From NCBI RefSeq assembly GCF_002289345.1, contig NZ_NSDG01000056.1, forward strand, positions 1 to 43,227: DNA of 43,227 nt. The letters are read 5' to 3'. Position 1 is the first letter of the stretch. The number at the start of each line of letters is the position of its first letter. Below the pieces are notes generated by a model. It was not told the origin of the DNA and searched no databases. It was given only the letters and a program-made list of their open reading frames with translations. Of the stretch, positions 1 through 8,926 are shown piece by piece. The translations under genes and the position numbers were made by a program. Source of the stretch: Pseudoalteromonas sp. HM-SA03. Lineage in GTDB: Bacteria; Pseudomonadota; Gammaproteobacteria; Enterobacterales; Alteromonadaceae.

Positions 1-70
1 GTAAATTTTCCTATTTTAGTTAATGGAAAATTCTACTTATAAACTGTTTCATTTTTTGGGGGAGTTACAA

Positions 71-403
71 TTAGAACGTCCAAGTTTTGTCTATCGATTG
101 CTCGTTAAACCCTTTATCACTCGAGGGCGTCATTTGTTCTTTCGTCACTTTTTTAGGTGTTTTAATTTCAGCATATTGATTAGTTCTATTCTCATTCGTG
201 AACTTGCCATTAAGCTTTGGTTTGCTGATAGTTACTTCTTCGAAGTGTGGCTTTACATTGTCGGAAGCCTTAATGTTGCTGGAGAGAGCTGTGATACGCT
301 CCCCCAAATTATCTCGCTCAAACTCTAATTCTGAGATTACCGTGTTCAGATAGGCGGAGTAAGCCGCTAATAAAAAAGTCCCTATTGCAGTAAGGTATCG
401 CAT
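71..403 (-). CDS. small membrane-anchored hypothetical protein
   Basis: 110 residues, not recognised. The N-terminus (about residues 4-24) is a hydrophobic stretch that could be an uncleaved anchor or weak signal peptide. A short heptad-like segment follows (about 20-45, ELEFERDNLGERITAL), then a lysine/threonine-rich polar tail with no cysteines. The arrangement suggests a bitopic protein with its tail in the periplasm. The ATG at 403 is the first in frame and has only a weak AAAGA upstream. It lies downstream of the 463-1002 gene on the same strand with a 59-bp AT-rich gap, so cotranscription is possible. No function can be assigned. The opposite-strand ORF at 23-328 is judged a shadow. Confidence 0.5.
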   Translation of the reverse strand: MRYLTAIGTFLLAAYSAYLNTVISELEFERDNLGERITALSSNIKASDNVKPHFEEVTISKPKLNGKFTNENRTNQYAEIKTPKKVTKEQMTPSSDKGFNEQSIDKTWTF

Positions 404-462
404 ATTAAATCTTTATTTATTTTATAATTATTATATTTTTAACAGTCTTTTATATCATTCAG

Positions 463-1002
463 TCATGGTAAACGGAACTGAGCTAAGAGTGTTTTAGCTT
501 CAAAACTATCAAATTGCCCACCAATATGCAGTATGTGTTGGCTAGATTTGTTAAAGATAAAAAGCTCATCAAAACTACGAGTGTTGTTGGTCAGCGATAC
601 GGCCAGCCAGTCTCCAGTGTTAAATATGCCAATGTCGTTAGGTGATGTAAGCTCATGGACTTGATAGGCAATATTGTAATCAATGGCTGGCTTATCTTTG
701 TTTTTCAATGCGATAAAATAAGACGCAAGATCAAGTTCATACTTGCTATGTAGACCACCGGTAATATTCTCAGCCGGTTGTACCTGAAAAATGAGTTCAC
801 CATGCTCCGTTGTAACGGTGAACGAGGGTAACTCTGAATGAAGAATATTGAGATGAGTAACGTTTTGCTTGGGGATACAGAGCTTCACAGTACTAAATTC
901 TAGCCAGTATGGCTCGCCTTGGCATTGTGGTTTAGGCCAGCTTTCTGCATAGCTAGAGGTGGGTAATAGCGCAAAAAGTACAATTGATAATAATAACTTC
1001 AT
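463..1002 (-). CDS. secreted hypothetical protein
   Basis: 179 residues. Residues 1-19 form a clear signal peptide (hydrophobic core LLLSIVLFALLP, cleavage probably after SYA). The mature part is predicted soluble and periplasmic, with Cys27 and Cys42 near its start as a possible disulfide. The start is supported by a GGAG ribosome site about 8 nt before the ATG at 1002. The upstream gene (1005-1322) stops only 2 bp before this start, so the two are almost certainly one transcription unit. I do not recognise the family; the alternating polar/hydrophobic pattern suggests a small beta-rich domain. Confidence 0.6.
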   Translation of the reverse strand: MKLLLSIVLFALLPTSSYAESWPKPQCQGEPYWLEFSTVKLCIPKQNVTHLNILHSELPSFTVTTEHGELIFQVQPAENITGGLHSKYELDLASYFIALKNKDKPAIDYNIAYQVHELTSPNDIGIFNTGDWLAVSLTNNTRSFDELFIFNKSSQHILHIGGQFDSFEAKTLLAQFRLP

Positions 1003-1004
1003 TG

Positions 1005-1322
1005 TTACACTCCAAGAGAAGCTAGCTTCATTGGAGATTTATAATTTAATATCACCTTTTTCGCACACGAAAGCGATTGTTCTTCACTTAATTGACTAAT
1101 AATACTTTGTGTAAAGTTTTTAGCGATCCAACCTGTTGTCGCTTTAGCACCTGTTGGTTTAGGCACCCATTTTAAAGCGGTTGTGCACTGTCGCGTTTCT
1201 TCAATCATTTTGCCAAATATTTCAGCGACCCTAGGGTTTATTTCACCTGAAAATTTTAGGTCAACGTCTGCACCATTATAAAAGGCGTTAATGGCATCCT
1301 TGACTGATTTTTCTTCGTTCAT
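1005..1322 (-). CDS. small cytoplasmic hypothetical protein
   Basis: 105 residues, no signal peptide or membrane segment, three cysteines (positions about 46, 85 and others late in the chain). The start at 1322 follows AAGGAAAT at good spacing. It is the first gene of a two-gene unit whose second member (463-1002) is secreted. The N-terminal half (AINAFYNGADVDLKFSG) is predicted helical. I do not recognise a family. The tight spacing suggests a shared function with the secreted partner, but nothing in the sequence says what it is. Confidence 0.55.
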   Translation of the reverse strand: MNEEKSVKDAINAFYNGADVDLKFSGEINPRVAEIFGKMIEETRQCTTALKWVPKPTGAKATTGWIAKNFTQSIISQLSEEQSLSCAKKVILNYKSPMKLASLGV

Positions 1323-1436
1323 TGGTCATTTCCTTTGTGAACCATACACATTCTTAGATGAAAACAGGAGGTAAGTGAACTAATGCTGAATGAGAGATTT
1401 GGGCTTGACGCGGGAAAAAATGGCAAATAGATACCT

Positions 1437-1467
1437 AACAACAAAAGCCATTACGGCTTTTGTTGTT
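1437..1467 (-). terminator. perfect 13-bp inverted repeat, probable terminator
   Basis: Arms 1437-1449 and 1455-1467 (AACAACAAAAGCC and its complement) are perfectly complementary with a 5-nt loop. The hairpin overlaps the stop codon of the minus-strand membrane protein gene ending at 1451. It is A/T-rich at the base, as in bidirectional Rho-independent terminators, though no extra T-run follows the stem. Confidence 0.55.
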
Positions 1468-2140
1468 GGTCTGTTTTATGTATTACCTCATCGCTGTCAT
1501 CTTCTTCATCATCTTCCTGTTCGGGGCGCTGATTTTCTACAAAAATGGTGGCGAGTAAGGTAGTTACAACACAAGAAAGCAGAATACTTTTTATGTAGGG
1601 GTAACTTTTGTAAACCCAATTCCAGCTCCAGAAGGGCTTAGCCGTTGCTTCTGAGACGCCAAAGATATAATCCATATTTCGGAACAAGTTTTCTACAAAC
1701 GCGGCTGAGTCTACAATGATAAATAACATGTAGATACCGTACAATAAAATGTCGGCATGGGTAATGTAAATGGCGCGCCAGTTATTTGGTTGGAAGCGGC
1801 GCATAAACAATAAAGAGTACATCACTCGTTTTCTTAGTATTAAAAGAATAGATACATCAACACAGAAGTGCATTAAATAAACCATAAAGTTCTTTTTATA
1901 CGATGGATCTTCTTGCATAAAAACTTCGATCATTCTGAGTAACCCAAACTCAATAGCTGTAATCGAGAATAAAACTAAGATGATATGTACAATGTTAACC
2001 TGAGCACGAAAGCACACAGCTGTAAGAATAAGTGTTCCTAAAATAACTAAGCCATAATTAAAATTGGTATAAAAGTATAAATATGACAGCAGCCCTGTAA
2101 AAGCTACAGCTATGCAGTAAAAGAACCACGAAGTTTTCAT
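1451..2140 (-). CDS. multi-pass inner membrane protein, unknown function
   Basis: 229 residues with about five or six hydrophobic helices (roughly 5-25, 28-45, 48-68, 84-103, 127-147, 183-200) and a C-terminal tail of about 30 residues dominated by acidic residues (EQEDDEEDDSDE). The tail is probably cytoplasmic. The start is backed by AAGGAA about 9 nt upstream. No catalytic or transport motif is evident and I do not recognise the family. It lies just downstream of the repeat-peptide gene (2246-2584) on the same strand, so the two may be cotranscribed. Confidence 0.6.
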   Translation of the reverse strand: MKTSWFFYCIAVAFTGLLSYLYFYTNFNYGLVILGTLILTAVCFRAQVNIVHIILVLFSITAIEFGLLRMIEVFMQEDPSYKKNFMVYLMHFCVDVSILLILRKRVMYSLLFMRRFQPNNWRAIYITHADILLYGIYMLFIIVDSAAFVENLFRNMDYIFGVSEATAKPFWSWNWVYKSYPYIKSILLSCVVTTLLATIFVENQRPEQEDDEEDDSDEVIHKTDQQQKP

Positions 2141-2245
2141 GTACTAAAATTCCTTCATTCCTTAAATCATCACAAGGTTCGAATATGGCTTAAGGTTATA
2201 TTGCACCCAGAGATCTTACTTGTTAGTTTGATCATCTGTAAGTCT

Positions 2246-2584
2246 CTATCCCCGAGGATCATCGTATTGGTCCATACCTGAGCCACCATTAACCTTATGC
2301 AGCTCTTGTGCATTAAGTATCAAGGGAGTCATATTGTTAATCTGTTCACCTCGTGGATCGTTATAATGGTCTAAACCTGAACCACCCACCATTCGGTACA
2401 GTTGTGACTCCGCCATGGTATTACCGTTGCGATAGCACTGAGTTGCTATAGTGCAATGTTTGTTACGATTAGCGCTATTAAGTAAGCGCACGTTAGTATC
2501 TTGTTTTGTTTTACTTACAAATTGTTTTATCGTGATAAAGCAAAAGGTTAGTATGCCTGCTGTCACATTTTTGAATAGCTGCAT
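2246..2584 (-). CDS. small protein with two C-terminal GGSG-x-D-x-Y-x-DPRG repeats
   Basis: 112 residues. The N-terminus has a hydrophobic stretch (about 8-20) and a basic/polar linker follows. The C-terminal half holds two copies of one motif: LYRMVGGSGLDHYNDPRG at residues 62-79 and LHKVNGGSGMDQYDDPRG at 95-112. The second copy ends exactly at the stop. Each repeat begins just after an internal Met (57 and 85). The stretch before the second copy (MTPLILNAQELHKVNGG) resembles a double-glycine leader of exported peptides. Start 2584 is strongly supported by GAAGGGAAA about 7 nt upstream, so I keep the full-length protein; no ribosome site precedes Met57. It may be a RiPP or bacteriocin-like precursor or a fusion of two small peptide genes. 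No transporter or modifying enzyme is visible nearby. Confidence 0.6.
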   Translation of the reverse strand: MQLFKNVTAGILTFCFITIKQFVSKTKQDTNVRLLNSANRNKHCTIATQCYRNGNTMAESQLYRMVGGSGLDHYNDPRGEQINNMTPLILNAQELHKVNGGSGMDQYDDPRG

Positions 2585-2725
2585 GTTGATTTCCCTTCAG
2601 GATTATTTTCGGTGTTTTGGTTAGCACTACTTTATCGCGAAACATCAAAAATGAGAATAACTTGTTGCTTGTTTTGTAAACAAGTGAAACTAAAGGTGTT
2701 GTATTAAAAGGTAGATGTTAACACA

Positions 2726-3034
2726 CTAATCTTCCTGACCTTTTGGTTTTTTGCGCTTTTTTGCAGGAGAAGGGCTTTCTCGCCAGAGCTTTACGTCTTG
2801 CATCTTTGTGCGTAGGTCCATAAAGTAGTCTGTAATTGGATTAACATCCATACCACAGTATGTACTCCATTCTAAAAAGTACTCGAATGAAAATTTCCGA
2901 ATACCTTTTTCATACTCTTCATAGGTTTGTCGCCGGATCCCTACTAAGTCAGCCATCTGCTGGGTGGTTTTATCAGCCGATATGCGCAGTCTTCGAAGAT
3001 CATCACCTGTACACTTAAATCGGGTTCTGCCCAC
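2726..3034 (-). CDS. XRE-type helix-turn-helix regulator
   Basis: 102 residues. Residues 9-50 form a classical XRE/lambda-repressor helix-turn-helix (DLRRLRISADKTTQQMADLV, then GIRRQTYEEYEKG). The rest is short, with a basic end (PAKKRKKPKGQED), so it has little beyond the DNA-binding domain and probably binds as a dimer. The start is GTG at 3034 with AAAGGA about 8 nt upstream. It is transcribed away from the small gene at 3319-3552 across an AT-rich gap, a layout typical of a regulator controlling its divergent neighbour. That relationship is inferred. Target and inducer are unknown. Confidence 0.7.
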   Translation of the reverse strand: MGRTRFKCTGDDLRRLRISADKTTQQMADLVGIRRQTYEEYEKGIRKFSFEYFLEWSTYCGMDVNPITDYFMDLRTKMQDVKLWRESPSPAKKRKKPKGQED

Positions 3035-3318
3035 TCACTTAATCCTTTTTATTCGGGCTCGCGAAAACGCGAAAGGTTAAATTTTAACGCCGCTACTGTT
3101 TCTATTTTGTAAAATTTGGATTGTAACTGTATGTACAAAATTTGCAAGCTTGTTTTGTCTTTATGTTGCTAAAATGATTTTATTTTTATGTAACTTATTG
3201 AATTGTATTGCTTGTTTTAATTTTTGTTGTAAATTTTTTTTGTTCGACAGAATTTTCAGGCGAAGTTTTTGATAAGCTCAGCTTTATAGAATATCGGTTG
3301 GTGACAAAGGATTATTAT

Positions 3319-3552
3319 ATGGATTACTTACGTCAGTATAACGATCTTAATATTTATTATGAGGCGTTAAAAAAAGCAAGTAAGCAAGGCTCAGATGTGC
3401 CCGAGTCCACGGCTAAATGGTTAGCGTTAGTAGAGACCACATTATTTGAGCTACAAGAGCTCGCTTATATGGAGAAAGCATATATGCAAAAGTCTAAAAC
3501 AATGAGTAACTTAGTCGACCTTGTTTATGCCAGTGCACCAACGATGGAGTAG
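3319..3552 (+). CDS. small helical hypothetical protein
   Basis: 77 residues from the ATG at 3319, which follows AAAGG about 8 nt upstream. A longer reading from TTG at 3208 adds a hydrophobic N-terminus with poor ribosome-site support, so I prefer the short form. The protein is almost wholly predicted alpha-helical (EALKKASKQGS, LVETTLFELQELAYMEKAYM) with no signal peptide. A good Rho-independent terminator follows at 3581-3611. It is divergent from the XRE-type regulator and is a plausible target of it. No family is recognised. Confidence 0.5.
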   Translation: MDYLRQYNDLNIYYEALKKASKQGSDVPESTAKWLALVETTLFELQELAYMEKAYMQKSKTMSNLVDLVYASAPTME

Positions 3553-3580
3553 TGTTTTTAAGCTAAGTATTTTCGGTGGA

Positions 3581-3611
3581 GGGGATGTGCTTTACTGGCA
3601 TCCCCTTTTTT
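3581..3611 (+). terminator. Rho-independent terminator
   Basis: Arms GGGGATG (3581-3587) and CATCCCC (3599-3605) are followed directly by six T residues, 29 bp after the stop of the small plus-strand gene. Confidence 0.85.
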
Positions 3612-3862
3612 AAAATAGGTTAGTCGTTTATTTTACTCTGGTGATTTCAAACTACGATAAAATAAAGTGGTAATGCGCTCTGCTGGTAGCCAATTTAGCA
3701 TAGTTATGATTAAGCACTGGTCGCGGACGTGCGGCTACAATTTATTCTAAGCTTGTATTATTTTTCATTGCGTCTAGCATAATTGTTTTTCCTTTTTGTA
3801 ATAGTGCTAGATAGTCTTGTAAATTTTGTTTATCACATCTTGTATTGCTGCAATTACTCCTG
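3612..3862. other. non-coding stretch, nothing firm
   Basis: No supported gene lies between the terminator at 3611 and the end of the binding-protein gene at 3863. On the minus strand about 30 codons downstream of that gene read open in another frame (LALLQKGKTIMLDAMKNN) and end near 3750. There is no convincing start codon, so it may be a decayed tail or chance. Confidence 0.4.
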
Positions 3863-4657
3863 CTAAGGAGGCGTCGCTGCGTTGTCTATTACCTGCCTCA
3901 ATGCCGCATCCATCCTTAGGATAAAGTCTTGTTTAAATGGATATTTCTCATCAAACCCTTTTAAGTACCCAATGTGGGCAGTGCGACGCATTACTATTTT
4001 ATCTTCAACAATATTACTGGTGTTTACACTGGGTGTTATCTGCGACATTTTATTGATACCAAGTAAAGTGGAAAGCCGGTCATTGATGTAACAATCGATG
4101 CGCCCACGTGCGAGCTTTTCGATATTTGAACGTGTGCTTTTGTTTTCCCAAAGTTGAATAAATCCCTGTTTTTGCGCTTCCATTAGGCTTTCATCTAGGA
4201 TGATATAACCTGCATTAATGCCAATATTAAGTACTCTGTCTGGTTTTGCATGAGGTAGGTTTTTTAACGTGGTTCCTTGATTGCAAAAGGCAACCACCAC
4301 CTCTTCTTGAAGGGGAATTGAATATGGCCAGATATAGGGGCGTTTTTTGATATGTATATAAGGTGGCATTAAAGCTATTGCTTCACCGGATGCCATCGAG
4401 GAAACGCCTCGCTTCCAAGGTACGGCTTGCAAGGTAACTTGATATTCATGACTCAGCAAACGCGCTGCTTGCTTCACTATATCGACATAGATGCCATAAA
4501 GCTCGCCGTTAACTTGATAACTATAAGGTGGGTAAGCATCGTCGACCAAAATGGTGACTTTGATAGGTGCTGAGTATTCAGGTTTATGAGGAGCGGCGTT
4601 AGATGAGAGCGGCAGAAATATACAGCAGCAAATAAAAACCAAGCGAAATAAATTCAT
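3863..4657 (-). CDS. periplasmic substrate-binding protein (SBP_bac_3-like)
   Basis: 264 residues. Residues 1-21 are a signal peptide (FICCCIFLPLSSNA). The mature protein begins like family 3 solute-binding proteins: IKVTILVDDAYPPYSYQ, then GELYGIYVDIVKQAA, the usual start of lobe 1. A later RGRIDCYINDR segment matches the strand-loop that returns to lobe 1. The length fits this family (about 240-280). Such proteins usually bind amino acids or small organic acids and feed an ABC importer, but no permease or ATPase gene is adjacent. It is therefore an orphan that may serve a distant transporter or act as a sensor. The ribosome site is weak. The ligand cannot be told from sequence. Confidence 0.75.
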   Translation of the reverse strand: MNLFRLVFICCCIFLPLSSNAAPHKPEYSAPIKVTILVDDAYPPYSYQVNGELYGIYVDIVKQAARLLSHEYQVTLQAVPWKRGVSSMASGEAIALMPPYIHIKKRPYIWPYSIPLQEEVVVAFCNQGTTLKNLPHAKPDRVLNIGINAGYIILDESLMEAQKQGFIQLWENKSTRSNIEKLARGRIDCYINDRLSTLLGINKMSQITPSVNTSNIVEDKIVMRRTAHIGYLKGFDEKYPFKQDFILRMDAALRQVIDNAATPP

Positions 4658-4789
4658 TTTTCACTTATGTATGTAGTAGTGGTCATTAAAATATAGTGGT
4701 TTTTTACAAAAAATCTAATGACTTGAAATTGCACCATTGTGAAAAAGGCTTATCGATTTGAAAAATGATAAGCCCATATGGTTGAGTGG

Positions 4790-6475
4790 CTAATGCTCAG
4801 ATTTGTATATTCTCTCTCCAATTTGAAGTCTGTCAAAGCGCGGTGAGATTCTTTGATATTGTCCTTGCTGCAACAACTCAATGATCTTATCGTCACTTTC
4901 TTTCCATTTGGATAAAGGAAAGTATGCAATCTGCCATTTTTTGTCATCCAGATAAATTAGCTTGATTTCGGTACCGTGAGACTCTTCTATCAACAGTAGG
5001 TATTCTGCCTCCTTTGTTTTATCAAGCTGAATAGCGAATAGAGCGGTTTTTACTGCGTATTGAAATGCGTAAGGGTTCTGTTTTACATGTTCTGAAACAG
5101 CTTGCTGCATTTCTGTTGGGAGCGCATCGCTCGTCATATTGAGCAATTCAATATTGGTCCAAATATCGACTTCTTCGGGTTGCGCAGATTGATCTGTTAA
5201 TGCGCGCTCAATTGTTTTGATAAGTGCCACATCTGAGCTGTTGTGTTTTATTGCTTCAATCGCTTCAATACCAGGTTTACCGAGCTGGTTAGCAAAATAG
5301 TATGCGTCGAGCTGGTCAACTTGCTGGTTACTTTGCAAAAAGCGTGAAACCTGACTTGTTACAGTTATCTTTCTAAAGTCTAAAAGAGGACTTTGTGACA
5401 TCAACAAGATGCTAGTGATTAGCAGTATTATGGGGCGGTTAGCTAGTCCGAGGTTGTTTACCCAGCTTGACTTAAATCGAGCAAAATTAACGAGATAACT
5501 AATAGCGAAGAGCCCTAAAAAGACACAAATAGTAATTGCCCAGAGTCTGGCGATATTGAAGCCGTACTGATCAACCCTTAACCATAATCCGTAGGCGCTA
5601 ATGGCAACGTAAATAGGGAAACAAATTAACACGACCAAAGCGAGAATTTGCACCCATGTACTAGAGCCTTTGCCATAGTTTGCAGTATTGAGTGTAACGA
5701 GTAACGCACCTAATAGGAAAAATACTAGTGCGCTGCCACCGTTTTGCCAAAGAGGTGTAAGGCCAGTGCCAAGCAAACTGATTAAAAATAGTGAGGAGAT
5801 AAATGCAAGCACTGGCAATAAAAGCCGTGCAAAGCCCTGGCACACTTTGAAGAGTTGGGTCAGAGTGCTAGCTTTATCTCGCGCATTTATCACTCCTATT
5901 GCTTGAGCTAGCGTTAATACTGGATAAAAGAACCAAGGCTCAGAGAAAAGATCGGCAAAAAGCTCGATATTGATAACAGAAAACAAGCCAGCCCAAAGTC
6001 CCAAAATTGCGCCTGTTGCTAGCGTAAAGAGTTGTGCCGTTAAAAACACAGTGATAACACTGGCGAAGCACTCTGCAAGCGCTGAATATTGTGGTAAAGA
6101 TGCGTGACTACGCTTCGTTACGACCAAAGGGATCACTAGGAAAGTACATAGAAATAGCACTAACGGGAAAGGCCAACATTGAAAAAAGGTGTCGGAGAGT
6201 GGGGAGTGTAATTGCAGGCCGGTATAAAACCCGAGCAAGAGAAAGAGGATCCCACAGGCGATAAACCTGAGTATTTGCTTTTTAGTTATTGATTGAAAGC
6301 TGGCATATAAAATTAATGCTGGAAATGTGATAGTGAAAGCATAAAGGGAAAATAGCCACTCATTTGCAAGCTTGGGCCAGTGTTCAATCGCGAGCGACTG
6401 ATGCAGTAAAACTAGTACAATTCCTTGAACAAGCGCGAGTAATAACAGCCGTTTTGATTGCTGAGTAATATCCAT
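4790..6475 (-). CDS. DUF4153 family membrane protein
   Basis: 561 residues from the ATG at 6475, chosen over an ATG at 6538 because AAAGGA sits 6 nt before it and the 21 extra residues look unrelated. About two thirds is hydrophobic, with ten or more transmembrane helices (to about residue 370). A soluble C-terminal part of about 190 residues follows. The junction carries LLDFRKITVTSQVSRFL and a later YYFANQLGKPG, which I associate with DUF4153 proteins. No biochemical function is established for the family. It stands alone between a binding-protein gene and an oligopeptidase gene. Confidence 0.7.
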   Translation of the reverse strand: MDITQQSKRLLLLALVQGIVLVLLHQSLAIEHWPKLANEWLFSLYAFTITFPALILYASFQSITKKQILRFIACGILFLLLGFYTGLQLHSPLSDTFFQCWPFPLVLFLCTFLVIPLVVTKRSHASLPQYSALAECFASVITVFLTAQLFTLATGAILGLWAGLFSVINIELFADLFSEPWFFYPVLTLAQAIGVINARDKASTLTQLFKVCQGFARLLLPVLAFISSLFLISLLGTGLTPLWQNGGSALVFFLLGALLVTLNTANYGKGSSTWVQILALVVLICFPIYVAISAYGLWLRVDQYGFNIARLWAITICVFLGLFAISYLVNFARFKSSWVNNLGLANRPIILLITSILLMSQSPLLDFRKITVTSQVSRFLQSNQQVDQLDAYYFANQLGKPGIEAIEAIKHNSSDVALIKTIERALTDQSAQPEEVDIWTNIELLNMTSDALPTEMQQAVSEHVKQNPYAFQYAVKTALFAIQLDKTKEAEYLLLIEESHGTEIKLIYLDDKKWQIAYFPLSKWKESDDKIIELLQQGQYQRISPRFDRLQIGERIYKSEH

Positions 6476-6556
6476 GTCTATCCTTTTTATCCGCAGTGCA
6501 GGGCATTGCAGAAAGTTTGTGATCAGTAAGTCCCCCAATGGTAGTCAACTAAAAAT

Positions 6557-6604
6557 AAACCCTGCGTGACTACTTAACCTAAGTTACTCAGTTTCACAGG
6601 GTTT
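6557..6604 (-). terminator. hairpin terminator after the oligopeptidase B gene
   Basis: AAACCCTG (6557-6564) pairs with CAGGGTTT (6597-6604). The interior folds further through ACTTA/TAAGT. On the minus strand the stem is followed by ATTTTTAG, giving a terminator 27 bp after the stop at 6631. It may also work in the other direction, since TTTTTA follows on the plus strand. Confidence 0.65.
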
Positions 6605-6630
6605 TTATACTTGTAGATTAGGCGCTAAAG

Positions 6631-8799
6631 TTAAAGTTTATTTTCAGCGAGTGCGATAAAGAAACTATAACTTAATGCGACATCGTGGATACGCTTAAAG
6701 CGACCAGATGCACCACCGTGGCCGGCTTCCATATCAGTTTTTAGCAGCAGTAGATTATCATCTGTTTTGTATTCGCGTAGCTTAGCGACCCACTTCGCAG
6801 GCTCGAAGTACTGCACCTGAGAATCATGTAAACCCGTGGTTACAAGCAGGTTTGGATATGCTTGGGCTTTAACTTGATCGTAAGGTGAGTAAGACAGCAT
6901 GTAATCAAAATACGTCTTCTCATTTGGGTTGCCCCATTCGTCGTACTCATTTGTGGTCAGCGGTAGGGTTTCGTCAAGCATGGTATTGATCACGTCTACA
7001 AATGGAACTGCTGCATGTACACCATCGTATAGTTCGGGCGCTTGGTTAATTACAGCGCCCATTAATAGGCCTCCTGCGCTGCCACCTCTGGCATAAATAC
7101 GTGAAGCATCACCATATTTTTGCTCAACGAGTGCTTTTGTGACATCAACAAAGTCGTTAAAGGTGTTCTTTTTATTTAATTTTTTGCCGTTATCGTACCA
7201 AGGACGGCCAAGCGTTTCTGAACCACGAATATGCGCAATAGCATAGACAAAACCACGATCTAAAAGGCTTAAACGGCTTATAGAGAAAGTTGGCTCAACA
7301 TTAGAACCGTATGAACCATAACCGTATTGTAGTAGCGGGTTAGAACCATCTTGCTTAAACTTATCTTTACGATAAACAATTGAAACTGGTACTTTTATGC
7401 CGTCACGTGCGGTGACAAAAATACGTTCAGATTGGTAGTTTTCAGGTGCAAAATCGCCCAATACTTTGTCTTGCTTTAATAGTGTTTTGTCTAAACTAGC
7501 AAGGTTGACATCATACACAGAAGCCGGGGTCGTCATACTCTGATAACCAATTCTTACCGCGTCTGCATCTAGGTTTTCGTTACTGGTTAAATAAACGGCA
7601 TAAGCCGGGTCATTAAAGGTTAAACGCTTGCTTTCGTTATTATTTAAATTTAATACGGTGATTTGGCTAAGGCCATTTTCACGTGTTTCGTAAACAAGAT
7701 GCTGATTAAATAGCTCAAAGCTATCTAGTTTTGCATCGGCATTGTGCGGTACAACGGTTTGCCATTTTGAAATATCACTTGCATCACTGGCTTTAACGCG
7801 CATCAGCTTAAAGTTTACGGCATCTTTGTTGGTGTGGATATAGTACCAGTCGCCCAGTTTCGCAATGCTATATTCATGACCACTTTCTCTTGGAATAAAG
7901 CGCTCAGGAGTTGCTTTTACATTATCAGCGTCGAGTAAAGAAACACCTGATGCCTCGGTGCTGGAGTGGTGAATGTATATTTTGCTCTTGTCTTTACTCT
8001 TTGAGATATAGGTGTAATAGCTGTTATCTTTTTCTTCGTAAATCAGTTCATCTGTGCTTTGCGCTGTGCCTAGAGTATGGCGGAATACTTGATAGCCAAG
8101 CAAAGTAACCGGATCTTTTTTGATGTAATAGATGGTCTTGTTATCGTTTGCCCAAACGATAGGGCCTGACGCACCCTCGATTGTATCGTCCAGTAACTTA
8201 CCTGTTGTTAAATCTTTGATTCGGATAGTATAAATTCGACGACTCACGGTATCTTCAGCAAAAGCTAATAGATTTTCGTTGGTTGAAACGGAAATACCAC
8301 CGACACCGTAATAGTTTTGACCTTCAGCGCGGACATTCGCATCAAAGATAGCTTCTGCATTTTTGCCATCTTGGTGTTCACTGCGGTAATAAGTGAAGTA
8401 TTCTTTGTCACCCTCAGTGGCACTAAAATAATAATAACTGCCGTTTAGTACTGGCACGCTGCGGTCATCTTTGACCACTTTGTTTTTGATTTCTTCAAAC
8501 AAGGTTTGTTGTAGTTGCTCTGTGTTTACGAGCTTGCTGTCGGTATAGGCATTTTCTTTAGTTAAGTGTGACAGCACCTTTTCATCGCTTCTGGTATCGT
8601 CACGTAGCCAATGATAATTATCGATAAGTTCTTGACCGTGAATGGTTGTTTTATGTGGGATCTTTTCTGCTACAGGTGCCGTTACCGCTGTGGTTTGCTC
8701 TGCGGTAACTTCAGGCTTTGTGTGTTGTGACGGCGCTTCTTGACAACCGAGTACTGCAACCAAAGATGCAGCCACTACTGTAAATTTAAATTTCTTCAT
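6631..8799 (-). CDS. ptrB: oligopeptidase B (S9A), predicted lipoprotein
   Basis: 722 residues. An N-terminal signal with a lipobox-like VLGC (Cys19) points to a membrane-anchored lipoprotein, unlike the cytoplasmic enterobacterial protease II. A proline-rich linker precedes the S9A domain (IPHKTTIHGQELIDNYHWLR from about 48). Residues about 75-440 form the beta-propeller. The alpha/beta-hydrolase domain has the nucleophile in RGGSAGG (Ser574), Asp659 in GLHDSQVQ and His694 in AGHGG. The segment NTMLDETLPLTTNEYDEWGN is typical of oligopeptidase B, which cleaves small peptides after basic residues. Start: ATG 8799. It is followed by a hairpin terminator and appears monocistronic. Catalytic residues are intact. 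A periplasmic role in digesting imported peptides is inferred. Confidence 0.88.
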   Translation of the reverse strand: MKKFKFTVVAASLVAVLGCQEAPSQHTKPEVTAEQTTAVTAPVAEKIPHKTTIHGQELIDNYHWLRDDTRSDEKVLSHLTKENAYTDSKLVNTEQLQQTLFEEIKNKVVKDDRSVPVLNGSYYYFSATEGDKEYFTYYRSEHQDGKNAEAIFDANVRAEGQNYYGVGGISVSTNENLLAFAEDTVSRRIYTIRIKDLTTGKLLDDTIEGASGPIVWANDNKTIYYIKKDPVTLLGYQVFRHTLGTAQSTDELIYEEKDNSYYTYISKSKDKSKIYIHHSSTEASGVSLLDADNVKATPERFIPRESGHEYSIAKLGDWYYIHTNKDAVNFKLMRVKASDASDISKWQTVVPHNADAKLDSFELFNQHLVYETRENGLSQITVLNLNNNESKRLTFNDPAYAVYLTSNENLDADAVRIGYQSMTTPASVYDVNLASLDKTLLKQDKVLGDFAPENYQSERIFVTARDGIKVPVSIVYRKDKFKQDGSNPLLQYGYGSYGSNVEPTFSISRLSLLDRGFVYAIAHIRGSETLGRPWYDNGKKLNKKNTFNDFVDVTKALVEQKYGDASRIYARGGSAGGLLMGAVINQAPELYDGVHAAVPFVDVINTMLDETLPLTTNEYDEWGNPNEKTYFDYMLSYSPYDQVKAQAYPNLLVTTGLHDSQVQYFEPAKWVAKLREYKTDDNLLLLKTDMEAGHGGASGRFKRIHDVALSYSFFIALAENKL

Positions 8800-8926
8800 T
8801 TGTTGTTTTTGTAAAATAAATCAATCCGCCCAGTCTAAACCAGTTCTCATTATAAGGACAACTAATTGAGACGATATTTTGTAACAATTGTAGAGACTGG
8901 GTTCTTCCATTTGAAACGTAAGCGAC

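Noticed and set aside
2726..3552. Prophage immunity region
   Set aside because: A repressor-like gene faces a small gene, but no integrase, attachment site or other phage gene is present.
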